A stretch of DNA of 64,000 bases from Bactericera cockerelli. Lineage: Eukaryota; Arthropoda; Insecta; Hemiptera; Triozidae. The notes beneath the pieces were generated by a model that saw only the letters and a list, made by a program, of their open reading frames with translations, was not told the DNA's origin and did not search any database. Positions 1 to 10,548 of this stretch are shown here, piece by piece. The position numbers and the translations under genes are program-made. The first letter of the stretch is position 1, and every line of letters starts with the position of its first letter. The stretch is taken from NCBI GenBank assembly GCA_024516035.1, contig CM044963.1:27649468-27713467 (forward strand). The letters are read 5' to 3'.

Positions 1-325
1 AGCGATAAGAGACAAGATGAAAAGAAAATGAGAAAGAGAAGGAAGAGGAAGAAGAGAGAAAGAGAGGGAGAGAGCGATAAGAGACAAGATGAAAAGAGAA
101 TGAGAAGGAGAAGGAAGAGGAAGAAGAGAGAAAGAGAGGGAGAGAGCGATAAGAGACAAGATGAAAAGAGAATGAGAAGGAGAAGGAAGAGGAAGAAGAG
201 AGAAAGAGAGGGAGAGAGCGATAAGAGACAAGATGAAAAGAGAATGAGAAGGAGAAGGAAGAGGAAGAAGAGAGAAAGAGAGGGAGAGAGCGATAAGAGA
301 CAAGATGAAAAGAGATGAGAAGGAG
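1..325. repeat. 72-bp minisatellite, about 4.5 copies
   Basis: The motif AGCGATAAGAGACAAGATG starts at 1, 73, 145, 217 and 289, giving an exact 72-bp period. The unit is almost pure purine (GAGA, GGAAGAGG). Because 72 is a multiple of 3 the plus strand stays open for 96 codons of Arg/Lys/Glu repeats. I read that ORF as a by-product of the repeat, not a gene. The array is cut by the window edge. Confidence 0.95.
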
Positions 326-2070
326 AAGGAACAGGAAGAAGAGAGAAAGAGAGGGACAGAGAAAGCACAGGAGAAGAAAAGGGGAAAGGTTTAAAAGTAT
401 AAAATTAAGGGGGGGGGGAAGAAATATATAGTGGAAGGAATAAAGGGGCTTTAAATTGAAGACACAGTCCTGCATGTTAATGTGGACCAGGAACTTAGAT
501 TAAGGAGAAGAAGATGTGTCCACATCGTATCTTTAAAAGGAGAGAGAGAGAGAGATAGAGAGATAAGAATAGAGGGAGATTATTATAGACTGGTTGGAGT
601 TCCACAAGAGAAGCACCAATTATCACACCGACCTCTATTTAGATCTATTGTAACCATAGAGGGAGATAGTGAGAGAGATAAGAATAGAGAGAGAGAGTTA
701 GAGAGATAGAGAGGGAGAGAGGTACAGGGAGAGAGATAGATGGAGAGAGAGAAAGAAAGATAGCAAATAAACATAGGGGTGTCAATATAGCTACCGCCTC
801 AAAAAAGTTTTTGATAACAGAGAGGCTCCCTTCCATGGTCATGATTTGATCACATACATGGAAGTGAATATTAGTTTTTAACCACTGTTGAATAGAAAAT
901 AGGAATTAGAGAGAGAGAGAGAGGAGGGAGGGCGGAAGAGAAAGATTTTTTTGCATTAAATTGAATTGACTTAAATAATATTATGCTTCTTTTTATTTGT
1001 ACCACAATACTATTTCTCAATATTATCTCCTAAGCTTATGCAAACTTCTGAGAAAGAGAAAGAGGATGAGAAGGAAAAAGATATACACATAAACAGAGAG
1101 AGAGAAAGAAAAAAAAAGAAAAAGAGAAGAAGAATCAGAAAGAGAAGGAGAAATAGAAAGAGAAAGAGAGAGAAAAGGAGAAAGAGAGAGAGAAAGAGAA
1201 AAAGAAGGAGAAAGAGAAAGAAGATAAAAACTATGTTACAATGAACCTACACAGTCATTATCTACATTACATGTACATAATATTATTATGTATTCAATAA
1301 ATTTATAATGATACACTAATTCATAAAATGTATGTTATGATAATAGATAATAACAATTATAGGTATTGAGAGAGAGAGAGATAGTGAAAGAGAAAGAGAA
1401 AGAAAGAGAGACAAAGATAGGGAGAGAGAGAGACAGAGAATAAGGATTAAATAAATAATGGCATTTCAAAATGATGTAACATAACAAATTTGCATAATCC
1501 TAAGGATGAAATGGTTTTGAAGAGTCCAGAACAAATTTTGTAATTTGTATAATATTCTTGACAGCTAATCCATATGAATAGTAATTCAATAATGAAATAA
1601 AACATGGTACCAATGTTGTTGGAAAAACTCTCTTCAGAATCTCCAGTGGTGGCTTCATTATTATGTGGTCAAATAGGTAGCCATACAGTATGTTTGCTAA
1701 TGATTGAGAACCACCCTATTATATAGAAAGAAAATTCAATGAACTAAGGTCGAATGTTCGACAAATAAAATAATTTCTCTCTTCTTCTTCTTTCACTCAC
1801 CTTTTCCCAATTTTATTTGGGGTCGGCGTTCTACAAGCTCATGGTTGAGGTTGGTTGGTTTTGGCACATTTTTTTCGGCTGGAAGCCCTTCCTAACACTA
1901 ACGATTCTATTTAACATCTTGATTGTTGCTTAACTTTAGTAGTGATACAGTGTATCACACGATTCCGTAGTAGTGTATCACACGGTTCCGGGATCTCCAA
2001 CGTCTTCGGAGATAGGTTTTTAGTGGGTAAAAATCCCACACCCAAAAAAAAAAAAAAAAAAAAAAAAAAC
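326..2070. repeat. GA-rich simple sequence and AT-rich spacer, no gene seen
   Basis: Purine tracts of GAGA type lie at about 540-770, 910-945, 1040-1230 and 1365-1440, separated by AT-rich sequence. A 26-base A run lies at 2044-2069. Short ORFs here translate to Arg/Glu/Lys on one strand and Ser/Leu on the other, as expected of GA/CT repeats. I recognise no gene. Confidence 0.8.
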
Positions 2071-2263
2071 TTTAGTAGTGATGGCAACTGTTGTATTCAA
2101 CACTACCTGTTAGCGCGTACTTTGCAACGGGGTCGAATTTAAAAACAGGATTATATTTGATTATGTTCGTTTAATAAAATGCTGAGTCATGGCCGCACCG
2201 GTGAATGACCATTAGCCATGACTTTTTCGTACATTTTATAATTTTAGCAGGCATTAGGACGGT

Positions 2264-2473
2264 GGTTTTGAGAGGTTGATTATTATATCTAACTTGGTTA
2301 TAAGGGAACGATTTACTAGTCAAATTTACGTCTGTATAAGGGAAAATAACCTTTTGATAAGAGAAATCTCAATATACGAGAAAATATCTTGTTCACAGAC
2401 AGACGCACATACACACAAAGGGACGTACGGACCGGACCAATGGCCGAAAACAATTTTTTTGGTATCCTGAGGC
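2264..2473 (-). repeat. Dispersed repeat K, diverged minus-strand fragment
   Basis: The stretch ending in CAATGGCCGAAAACAATTTT followed by TTGGTATCCTGAGGCT is the reverse complement of part of the repeat at 23529-24165. The shared parts are a (CTGT)n-like tract, GGTCCGT and a GGTATCCTGA motif. No coding capacity is seen. The left limit is approximate. Confidence 0.6.
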
Positions 2474-2802
2474 TTTTATTATCTGACCTGGTTGCAGGGT
2501 TTACAGTGAAACCCTTACAATTAACACTACGACCTAATTAGATCTAATGTGACCAGTTGATTCTATTCGGTTTTAACGTCCTGATTTGAGATAGTCAGGA
2601 CGGGGGTTTTACCCTCCATTCGCTGGGACTCGTACCAGCTACCCACATTAACCTCACCCAGCCTGGGTAAGGCCGGAAATGCCCGTCTCACGTGTTTGGA
2701 GGGGACAGAATTTTCTTTGAAAAGTCTGCCCCGACCGGGAGTCGAACTCGAGACCTCTGGACTATGGGCAGTAGTCACAACCGTGACGCCACGGAGGCTG
2801 GC
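2474..2802 (-). mobile_element. tRNA-derived SINE, family A, full-length copy
   Basis: Read on the minus strand, the head has a pol III A box (GTGGCGTNACGG) and a B box (GAGTTCGACTCC) about 50 bases apart. A body follows with CCCAGGCTGGGTGAGGTTAA and GAATGGAGGGTAAAACCC, ending in a GATAATAAAA tail. The same order recurs at 14146-14486, 26018-26309, 29411-29612 and 31126-31380, which defines a family. Internal promoter boxes, lack of an ORF and dispersed copies support a SINE. Mobilisation by a LINE in trans is inferred. Confidence 0.9.
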
Positions 2803-2945
2803 TTTAGCGTTTGATTCCCATGAAAATATCTGTTCGATATCTGTTAATACCATTTGGGTTGTGGTATCGGTAACATACAACCCCTAATAGTCCTAATTCA
2901 TAGGTAGATAGATAAGCACAAATTTAAGTTGTAAATAGAATAAAG

Positions 2946-3130
2946 ACAGCGTTGATGGCATGTTAAATGTACCGGTTCTCGTTTAGCATCGTCTAGCGAT
3001 GTGAAGACTATGTAATGCTGAAATTTCGGACCAACCCAGGCTGGGTGAGGTTAATGTGGGTAGCAGGTTCGTGAGTTTCCTACAAATGGAGGGTAAAACA
3101 TCCGTCGTGATATGTCGTGATAAGAGACGA
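2946..3130 (+). mobile_element. 5S-rRNA-derived SINE, diverged copy
   Basis: The first 60 bases resemble metazoan 5S rRNA around GAATACATCGGTTCTCGT, here as TTAAATGTACCGGTTCTCGT. A body follows with CCCAGGCTGGGTGAGGTTAA and GGAGGGTAAAAC. That body is shared with SINE family A although the head is different. Better preserved 5S heads lie at 17632 and 61680. Confidence 0.75.
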
Positions 3131-3280
3131 TAATTATATCATTTTCGCTGGCTATCATACAACTAAAACTTATTGTAACATTGTACAGCTAAAACTTGTT
3201 ATAACTCTGTTAAAAACTTGCAAAAACATAACTTTTAAGATATTACAGCTAAAACTTGCATGATGATAATATTAAACTAA

Positions 3281-3391
3281 CCTCAGTAGTTTGATCGAAG
3301 AAGAAGGTGGGCTTGTAACCTGCAGGTCGGTGGTTCGAGTCCCAAGTTCAGCAAAGAATTTGAGTAGTTGTGACAACACAAACATACCTAT
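3281..3391 (+). mobile_element. tRNA-derived SINE, family B
   Basis: The head CCTCAGTAGTTTGATCGA is followed by a B box GTGGTTCGAGTCC, then GTTCAGC and GAGTAGTTGTGACAACAC. Other copies of the order CTCAGTAG, CGATCGATAAGGCGGCGG, GGTTCAAGTCC, TTCAGCGTAGATTTAGTA and GTTGTGACATCACGAAAGTG lie at 7540, 30626, 32908, 34284 and 61336. This copy is diverged and has an AAGAAGAAGG change in the head. Confidence 0.85.
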
Positions 3392-3587
3392 TACATTTTT
3401 AACTTACTAGTAGTTCGTATGTACCGACATACTAACAAAAATAATAAGTCATAATATATGTTTACATATGTACCTTTGATGATGACAGTCGTCCTGAAGA
3501 AACAATTATTTTATTCACAAAAGTTGCTACACCTGAAACAGAGATCAAAATTAGGGATTATAAGTTTATCTTGTTAGGTTTTTGACA

Positions 3588-4297
3588 TTTTCATGTCTTT
3601 GCTCTGGCACATAACCAAAATATGATAAAAAGACAGATACACCTCAGACACTTTTGATGGACAGCTCACAGAAAACTAATCCGGCTAGTCCAGCTACCGG
3701 CTGTGGCCCATACTCAACTGAACAGCAAAAAAAACGCTTGCATACGAGTCTGCAACCATTGGGACATTTTCATCTTTACTATTCAAGGTCTAAAACTTAA
3801 CTGACCAAATTTCGTATTGTGCGCATGACACATACTTTTTCTCTTCTCTTTTTTATAATTTAATATTTCGTTATTGTGCGCATGACACATACTTTTTCTC
3901 TTCTCTCTTTTTATAATTTAATATTTCGTTACATAATTTCGTTACATAATTTCGTCACATAATTTCGTTACATAATTTCGTCACATAATTTCGTTACATA
4001 ATTTCGTCACATAATTTCGTCACATAATTTTGGTTATGTGCCAGAGCAAAGACCGTCACATAATTTCGTTACATAATTTCGTCACATAATTTTGGTTATG
4101 TGCCAGAGCAAAGACATGAAAATGTCAATTATGTGACGAAATTATGTAACGAAATATTAAATTATAAAAAGAGAGAAGAGAAAAAGTATGTGTCATGCGC
4201 ACAATACGAAATTTGGTCAGTTAAGTTTTAGACCTTGAATAGTAAAGATCATGAAAATGTCCCAATGGTTGCAGACTCGTATGCAAGCGTTTTTTTT
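3588..4297. repeat. Fold-back element with internal 13-bp repeats
   Basis: The left arm from 3727 (AAAAAAAACGCTTGCATACG) is matched by an inverted right arm ending at 4297, each about 110-170 bp, including GTGCGCATGACACATAC in both. The centre (about 3925-4130) is a tandem array of ACATAATTTCGTY. A second inverted motif, TTTGCTCTGGCACATAACC at 3598, recurs in reverse at about 4030 and 4092. A 55-bp direct duplication sits inside the left arm. No ORF or transposase is visible. Confidence 0.85.
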
Positions 4298-4302
4298 CTC
4301 TC

Positions 4303-4534
4303 GCATCCACCCCCCCCCCCTCCCCGTTACCCCTTCTCTCCCACCCAATGCTCTCATACAACTACCCTCATTCATTCTACCCCCCCCCCCCTCCACCCAA
4401 CTCCCTCCACGTCTAGTACAATCTACATAGTACATAATCTCGTACTTTTTTTATTATGATTTTTGCATTCATGATTCGAATAAGCTGGATTAACTTTTTC
4501 GCTACATTTGCTTTAGAAAAGAATTATTTATTAT
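4303..4534. other. C-rich and AT-rich spacer, no gene
   Basis: Runs of C at 4311-4320 and 4381-4390 sit in CCACCC/CTACCC-rich sequence, then AT-rich DNA. The two opposing ORFs translate to Pro/His-rich and Gly/Arg-rich low complexity. I see nothing coding. Confidence 0.7.
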
Positions 4535-4800
4535 AGGGTGGCGTCATCGTGAACGATGGTAGCCAGAGAGTGGAGGAATGACTCAGCACTTCTTACCACT
4601 GTCTTTACAAGGAGGCTAATAATTGACAAGGGCCCCCAGAACCAAGCCAATGCTGGTCTACTCCCTGTTTATAGTCCCCCAGCCAGACTTCTGGTCTACT
4701 CCCTGATCATAGTCACCCAGCCAGACTGCTGGTCTACTCCCTGTTTATAGTCTCCCAGCCAGACTGCTGGTCTACTCCCTGTTTATAGTCCCCCAGCCAG
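4535..4800 (+). repeat. Dispersed repeat J followed by 37-bp minisatellite
   Basis: GGTGGCGTCATCGTGAACGA through AGTGGAGGAATGACTCAGCA to CAAGGAGGCTAATAATTGAC recurs in reverse at 17925-18045. From about 4650 the sequence becomes a tandem array of CTGGTCTACTCCCTGTTTAT plus AGTCCCCCAGCCAGACT, about 37 bp per unit and four units. The short ORF across it is repeat-derived. Confidence 0.8.
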
Positions 4801-4983
4801 AAAAGAATTAGCTTTAGAAAAAAAAGATAAAAATTTATCTGTTTTTAACTTATTTCTAAACTAGTTCTAAAATATAATTACTTTTTTAGTGGTGTGTATG
4901 ACCATAGAAGTAGACATGCACCACCAAAATCCAATAAAAGATAGATTTAATAGTTATTAATTTCATACATACTGTCCGATTAG

Positions 4984-5184
4984 GACTAATAATAATAACA
5001 CTCTTCAGTGCAAGGTAACCACCAGGTGAGGTTAATGCTCACCAAACCCTCAGAGTATTATTATTTTGTGGTCATATACTCAAATTAATGAGGAAAAATT
5101 CATGCTCTGGGTTGGATTCGAACCAACGGATTCCTACGCTACCTGAATTACCAGACTAGCGCGTTGACCACTTGAACCAATACA
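4984..5184 (-). mobile_element. tRNA-derived SINE, family C, interrupted by hAT
   Basis: On the minus strand the head has a tRNA-like A-box region (AACGCGCTAGTCTGGTAAT) and a B box GGTTCGAATCC. The body has TTTTTCCTCATTAATTTGAG, CTCTGAGGGTTNGGTG, GAGCATTAACCTC and GTGGTTACCTT, ending in a (TTA)n tail. At least seven more copies or fragments lie in the window. The hAT element at 5193 begins right at the 5' end of this copy. Confidence 0.88.
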
Positions 5185-5192
5185 ACACTCTG

Positions 5193-7311
5193 CAGTGGCG
5201 GCTCGTCGGGTGAAGACACTGAAGACATTTTCACCTAATTTTGAACAGTGAAAACACTACTCATAATCCCTTGAACATGGCACAATTGATCCAACTCAAA
5301 GAAAAAAAAAAAAAAAAAAAAAAAGAGTAAGCTTTGTGTAAAATAGATCAATGCTGCTTAACATTTCATGTTACTTTCCAAGGAGAACACCAAATGTGAA
5401 GACAATTCGCAATTGTCTTCAGTTGTCCTTGAATCAACCAATCAGAGTTGAGTATTTCCAAGTAGGTATCATGAAATATTAGGCAACAACTATATCTATG
5501 TAGTCTGCTAGTGAAGACCGTCTTCAGTTGTATTCATTTTACAATATCTACACGACTTCATACGAAATGTCACGAAGCCACATACCATGTGCGATGTCAT
5601 GTGTTTTTGATATTACATTGTTGCCAGTAGCATTATGCCAGACCTAGGGAACCAGTCAATGATTTAGCCTCCCATATCTAGCACAATCTTGTAATATTAA
5701 AAAAAAAAAAAAAAAAAAAAAAATTAACGTAGGCGTTAGGAAAGCGGGATTTTGTTTCAGGAATTTTGGATATTATTTCTCATTTTTTGGGTTCTAGTTT
5801 TGTACATAGTTACTAAACGATAGCCGATATCAATAAATTTTAACTACTTATGTATCTTGTCAACTAAAGTCTTAAAAAGGACATCTCGATTGAAGTCAAA
5901 TCTCGGAAATAATTATTTAATGTAGTTACCGAAATTGAGCCTAATAAGATAATCTCGTATCTAGTTGTTCCAAGAAGTTTTTAAATAGGGACAATGGTGG
6001 TCCTGTTTAAGATCCTGGCTATGGAACCACTTTAAAAAAAATCATGAAATTAGACGTGTTGAAATGAAATTCTCAAGAGAAAATTCTGTTCAGGCGGTGT
6101 AGTATTTAAAATAAATAAATACGTCTTACATGATTTGAGGCATTTCTTTAAATTTAAAATATAGCTCTTGAAGTTTGTAGAAATTTAGCTATGAAATTAA
6201 CTTGGCAACATTGTATCTCTTATCTTTAGAATGTAAACAAAGCGCACTTTTTAAATTTTATTATATTATTTTCAAATCTTTTCAACGGTAATCAAGTGAC
6301 TTTTAATTGGTGTAACTAGTTAATAAAGTTATTTCCCAGTATTTGATACAGGATAGAAACATTATTCCTACCTGATCTGACCTGTGCTTTTCATAATAAG
6401 TTGAATATGAAGTAGCTATGTACTTCTTTCAGTGTCAGAAATAACATTATAATTATGCAGGTTGCAGGTAGCTAAGCACACAGCTTCCAGTGAAGTACTT
6501 AAAATTATAAGGTAATATCTGTGTTTTTCATAAATATTCATTTAAACATCAATGGTAACACAAATTTAAGCTAATTTTATATTTGTAGTAAGTATGTTTT
6601 CTTAGATTTATTTTGTAATCTGGTGGTGGATTTTCTTCCAGTTTTGGACTGTAATTTTTATTCTTCAACTAACTTTCTTTCCTTCCCAGTTCTAGCCCCT
6701 CTTTAAAATGTTGTACCTATACCTATCTACTGAGGTATAATCCTAATATTTTTATTTTAATTCTTTTTTACCAACTTTTAGTATATATTTTTTATTAAGA
6801 TGAATAAATATTTTTTATTAAGATGAATAATTAATAACAATATTTCAAAGAAACAATGAGATTCCCACAAAATCATGGGGTTCAAACATTAAAAGTAACC
6901 CCATTCAGATTAAGAAGTAATGAGGATAAGAAAGATATTATGATTACTGGATGTCCAATTTCTCCAATTACTAGAACCACCACTAAAAAAGTAAAGCAAA
7001 TGCCTGCCCCACAGCCATACAGTTCAAGCCTGAATGGCTGTGTACCAGCTCAAGTGTTGACAAATTGTTCTGCTGGCCTTGTTTATTTAATAAGTACCAA
7101 GTGTTCTCCAAAAAAAGTACCTATAAAAACTTATATGATGCAAAACTGGTGTGAGAGAAAATCATGCTCTGCAGGGAAACAGCCATCACATACAATGGGC
7201 TGTGTTTATGAGACCATAAGAACTAAGATCTGATAATTAATAATTTTATTTTTTCAATACTTCTGGGTATAATTTGTCTTCACCTAGTCTTGAAGTCAGG
7301 AGCCGCCACTG
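5193..7311. mobile_element. hAT DNA transposon, 2119 bp, probably non-autonomous
   Basis: The ends are inverted: CAGTGGCGGCTCGTC on the left and AGCCGCCACTG on the right. Both sides are flanked by the same 8 bases, ACACTCTG (5185-5192 and 7312-7319), the target-site length of hAT elements. CAGTGGCGG-type termini are a known hAT form. Subterminal GAAGAC/GTCTTC motifs recur at 5212, 5221, 5398, 5513-5525 and 7276, as expected of transposase-binding repeats. I see no RNase H-like or hAT dimerisation domain. Poly-A runs lie at about 5302-5324 and 5700-5722. Confidence 0.93.
6856..7233 (+). CDS. Unrecognised 125-aa ORF inside hAT element
   Basis: The ORF begins with an ATG and ends with TGA. The protein is basic and has several Cys residues (GCPIS, NGCVPAQ, TNCSAG, TKCSPKK, NWCERKSC). 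I recognise no family and no signal peptide or membrane span. A pyrimidine tract ending CTTTCTTTCCTTCCCAG at about 6673-6689 would fit a 3' splice site, so this could be the last exon of a longer transposon gene or a captured host fragment. It could equally be chance: 125 codons is not extreme here, although composition is not low-complexity. Function is unknown. Confidence 0.35.
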   Translation: MRFPQNHGVQTLKVTPFRLRSNEDKKDIMITGCPISPITRTTTKKVKQMPAPQPYSSSLNGCVPAQVLTNCSAGLVYLISTKCSPKKVPIKTYMMQNWCERKSCSAGKQPSHTMGCVYETIRTKI

Positions 7312-7539
7312 ACACTCTGTTTATCCTGGAAGAATGAGACTAAAGAGTAGTAGTCCCCTTACTCTCACAGTCTTTACAATACAGACTAATGAGTATTCCA
7401 GCAGAAAATCAAAGAGACATGGCAAGTTTATTGGAATTTTCACGACTACACAAAGTAATAATACTAGGGCTTACTGTCCGATAAATAGTACTTATTACTC
7501 CTAGACGGTCAATGTAAATGAGGCGGTATAATTAATATT

Positions 7540-7680
7540 TTATCATACTTGTGTTAATCACTTTCGTGATATCACAACTATTCAAACTAGTTTTACTAAA
7601 TCTACGGTGACACCGGGACTTGAACCACCGACCTCCAGGTTACAAGTCCGCCGTCTTATCGATGAAGCTACTGAGGTCGA
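7540..7680 (-). mobile_element. tRNA-derived SINE, family B (minus)
   Basis: Reverse-complement copy with GTGTTAATCACTTTCGTGAT, ACTAAATCTACGGTGAC, the B box complement GGGACTTGAACCACCGACC and the head CTTATCGATGAAGCTACTGA. It abuts the LINE fragment that follows. Confidence 0.88.
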
Positions 7681-7714
7681 TGGTATAATTAATATGTATT
7701 ATCTATTAATTATA

Positions 7715-9906
7715 CCGTTGAGCGTTGTGATTCCTTCTTGCCCATCGATCCTCTGCATCCGCCATTGTGTTTCATATTTCCAATTGTTTATCTAGAGTCA
7801 GCTGTAGATGACTTCGTCGGTTTTAATTTTCGGAAAGCTCCTTACGTATTTCTTAATAATCTTTTCTTCGACTTTGATTGGCTCTCATTTTTAAATTCCC
7901 CTCTTATTGAAATTAATGTTAATAGATTTTCCAAGTTTCTAAATGATGTTATTAAAGTTTTTGTTCCACCTATTACTCTTAAGCGAGACTCTTTTCCAGT
8001 ATGGTATAGTTCTTATCTAAAATCATTAATAATCCAGAAAAAATGTGCCCACAAGTTCTACAAGTCAAGTCGTACATCCCACTCTTACTCTGTCTTCTCA
8101 CGTTTGCGAGCACTTTGCGCACAAGAATCCAATCGTTGTTACTCATCTTATATCTCTTCTGTTGTTGATAATATCAAGGAGGACTCACGATATTTCTGGA
8201 AATTTAATAAAAACCTCCGTGGAGGCTCTGGCATTCCTAAGGTAGTAAAACACAATGGCATTGAATCTTCTTGCGCACTATCTTCAGCCAATTTATTTGC
8301 AAACCACTTTTCTTCGTCTTTCGTTGATATTCTTCTTTGTTGTAATGAGTTTGTTTCCGTATCTTCGGACCAGGTTTCGTCTTGTAGTATTTCCTTAGCT
8401 GCAGTTTTAAAAAAACTAAAGTCTTTAAGCGTTCACAAAGGTATGGGTCCAGACGGCATTCCTCCAGTTTTCCTCAAAAACTGTTCTTCTTCTTTAGCTT
8501 TCCCGTTGTGTTTTCTCTTCAATCTTTCTCTAAGTCAAGGTGTTTTTCCCTCCCTGTGGAAAAGCAGTTTTGTTTCGCCAGTCCCTAAAAAAGGTAATTC
8601 TCGTCACGAAGTTTCAAATTATCGTCCCATATCCATACTTTCTACTATACCAAAACTTTTCGAAGCTCTTGTGCTTGAGAATCTTCTACCTTATTTCTTA
8701 CCTTCGATCAGTCTTCATCAGCATGGTTTCTTACCTCATAAGTCCGTCGCTTCTAATCTTTTATGTTATCTTAACTATATTTCTTGTCACCTTCACGGCT
8801 CTAAGGTAGATTCCATATACTTAGATTTGACAAAGGCATTTGATAGGGTTAACCATAGGATTCTTCTAGATAAACTGTCTTCTTATGGTATTTCGGACTC
8901 TCTCTTACTTTGGTTTGCTAGCTATCTTTCTGGAAGGCTTTGTATGGTTCGTTTAGGTTCTTCTGTCTCTTCCTCTTTTGTTGCTACTTCAGGAGTTCCT
9001 CAGGGTTCTCATTTGGGCCCCATTCTCTTTTTGTTATTCATCAACGATGTCGTCAACTGTCTTTCTAAGCACGATGTTCAATTCTTACTTTTCTGTGATG
9101 ATCTCAAGATCTTTCGCGAGATTCGCTCTTCTAACGACTACCAAATACTTCAAAGCGCTCTTCTTGACTTAAAACAATGGTTTGATAGTAATCTTTTAGA
9201 GGTTAATCCTTTGAAATGTAATGTAATATCTTTTACACGCTCTAGCAGTCCTCACTTGTTTGACTATTCATTGAACTCCTATAGTATTCCTCGTTCCAAT
9301 TGCGTCAGAGATCTTGGTGTCTTGTTTGATTCTCAGTTATCTTTCAACCCGCATATGGAGGCTATCTGTTCCAAAGCCTCAAAAATGCTGGGATTTATCT
9401 TCAGATCCACCAAGGACTTCCCTGACGTAACATCGTTTAAAATCCTCTACTGCTCCTTGGTGCGTAGTGTCCTAGAATTTTCCTCTACAGCTTGGAATCC
9501 GTCTTATGAGTTCTATTCTGCTCGGATGGAGTCCATTCAACATAAGGCCCTGAGAATCATGAGTAGAAAGCTTGGTTGTCCTGAGGAATCCTATGATTCT
9601 TTGGAACACCAACTCCGTTTACTTCCTCTAAAGAAAAGGAGAGAAATGTTTGATATGGTCTTCTTTTTTAATATTCTTCACTCCCACTTAACAGTTCCTG
9701 AACTCCTTTCGTCCATAAATATAAATGTACCTGGGCGTATGGCCACTCGTGCGCCACTCCCATTCAGACCTCCATTTGTTCGGACGAACTATTTACAGAA
9801 CTCCCCAATGATCCGTTTTCAAAGGAATGCTAACACACTGAAAGACAGTATCGATTTCTTCTGTACTACTGTAACTTCCATCAAACAATTCTACCTTAAC
9901 CATTGA
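7715..9906 (+). CDS. 5'-truncated LINE ORF2, reverse transcriptase (CR1/Jockey-like)
   Basis: The open frame codes for the last residues of an APE-type endonuclease (PIDPLHPPL), a linker, and a full RT. RT blocks seen are YRPISILSTIPKLFE, QHGFLPHKS, YLDLTKAFDRVNHR, SGVPQGSHLGPILF and LLFCDDLKIF. The catalytic box is FCDD rather than the usual FADD; both aspartates remain. A thumb/C-terminal region follows with SLVRSVLEFSSTAWNP. No ATG is found at the beginning: the frame is already open at the truncation point near 7715, just after the SINE. The element reads like the minus-strand LINE at 37764-40805, which has the same PID-HHPPL and HLGILF-type blocks. About 730 codons without a lesion suggest a young 5'-truncated insertion. 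It cannot be autonomous without the endonuclease. Confidence 0.93.
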
Positions 9907-10079
9907 ACATCATCTTTTCCTTCTCTTTTTCCTCTCCCTCCCTCCTTCTTTCTTTCTCTCTCTCTCTCTCTTTTTCTCTTTCTCTCACTTTTACACTCAC
10001 TCTTTCTCTCTCTCTCTCTCTTACTATATCGCTCTTTGCTTCCTTTCGCTTCTTTCTCTGTTTTATTTGACTTAAAACT

Positions 10080-10132
<53 letters not shown>

Positions 10133-10247
10133 TTGTTATATTTAAAATTATTTTTTGATAGTTAGGGTACAATTATAATTAGATAGTATAGGGTCCGCCC
10201 GTGTATTATATTAAAAATAAAAAATAAAATCTATTAAATCAATAAAG
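9907..10247 (+). other. LINE 3' UTR with CT tract and 50-base poly-T
   Basis: After the stop codon comes a CT-rich stretch (9920-10060), then about 49 T in a row (10081-10129), then AT-rich DNA ending in TTAAAAATAAAAAATAAAAT. The T run is in the sense strand, so it is not the poly-A tail. The exact 3' end of the LINE is unresolved. Confidence 0.6.
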
Positions 10248-10548
10248 TAGTCACTGTGGCAGAGCGAGTTAGCGCGCTAGGCATTGCACACATGGTGACC
10301 TGGGTTCGATTCCCAGCGGGGGGGAATTTTTTCTGCTCTGTACTTGGATGTTCGGGGTCCACTCATACCTCGTGAGGAAAAATGAGTAGCTGCTTTAATG
10401 TGAAGCAGCGACCAGTGGCAGAATCATAGGCAAAAAAAAAATAATACAAGATATTGTAAATTAAAGTGGTAAAGTCCTATGATTCTGCGCTACCCACTAA
10501 AATTGTGACATAATAACACAAAGAAAAAGCATTATTATTATTATATTA
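10248..10548 (+). mobile_element. tRNA-derived SINE, family D
   Basis: The A-box region TGGCAGAGCGAGTTAGCGCG and B box GGGTTCGATTCCC form a good tRNA-like head. The body has ACTTGGATGTTCGGGGTCC, CTCGTGAGGAAAAATGAGTA and CTATGATTCTGCGCTACCCA, and the tail is (ATT)n. A nearly complete inverted copy lies at 12256-12556. Confidence 0.92.

Noticed and set aside
28..318. 96-codon Arg/Glu/Lys ORF
   Set aside because: Product of the 72-bp purine minisatellite.
2563..2880. 105-codon minus ORF and similar ORFs at 26110-26388 and 29235-29498 sharing LPRLGEVNVGSWYDSQR-type peptides
   Set aside because: They are translations of SINE family A, which explains their similarity.
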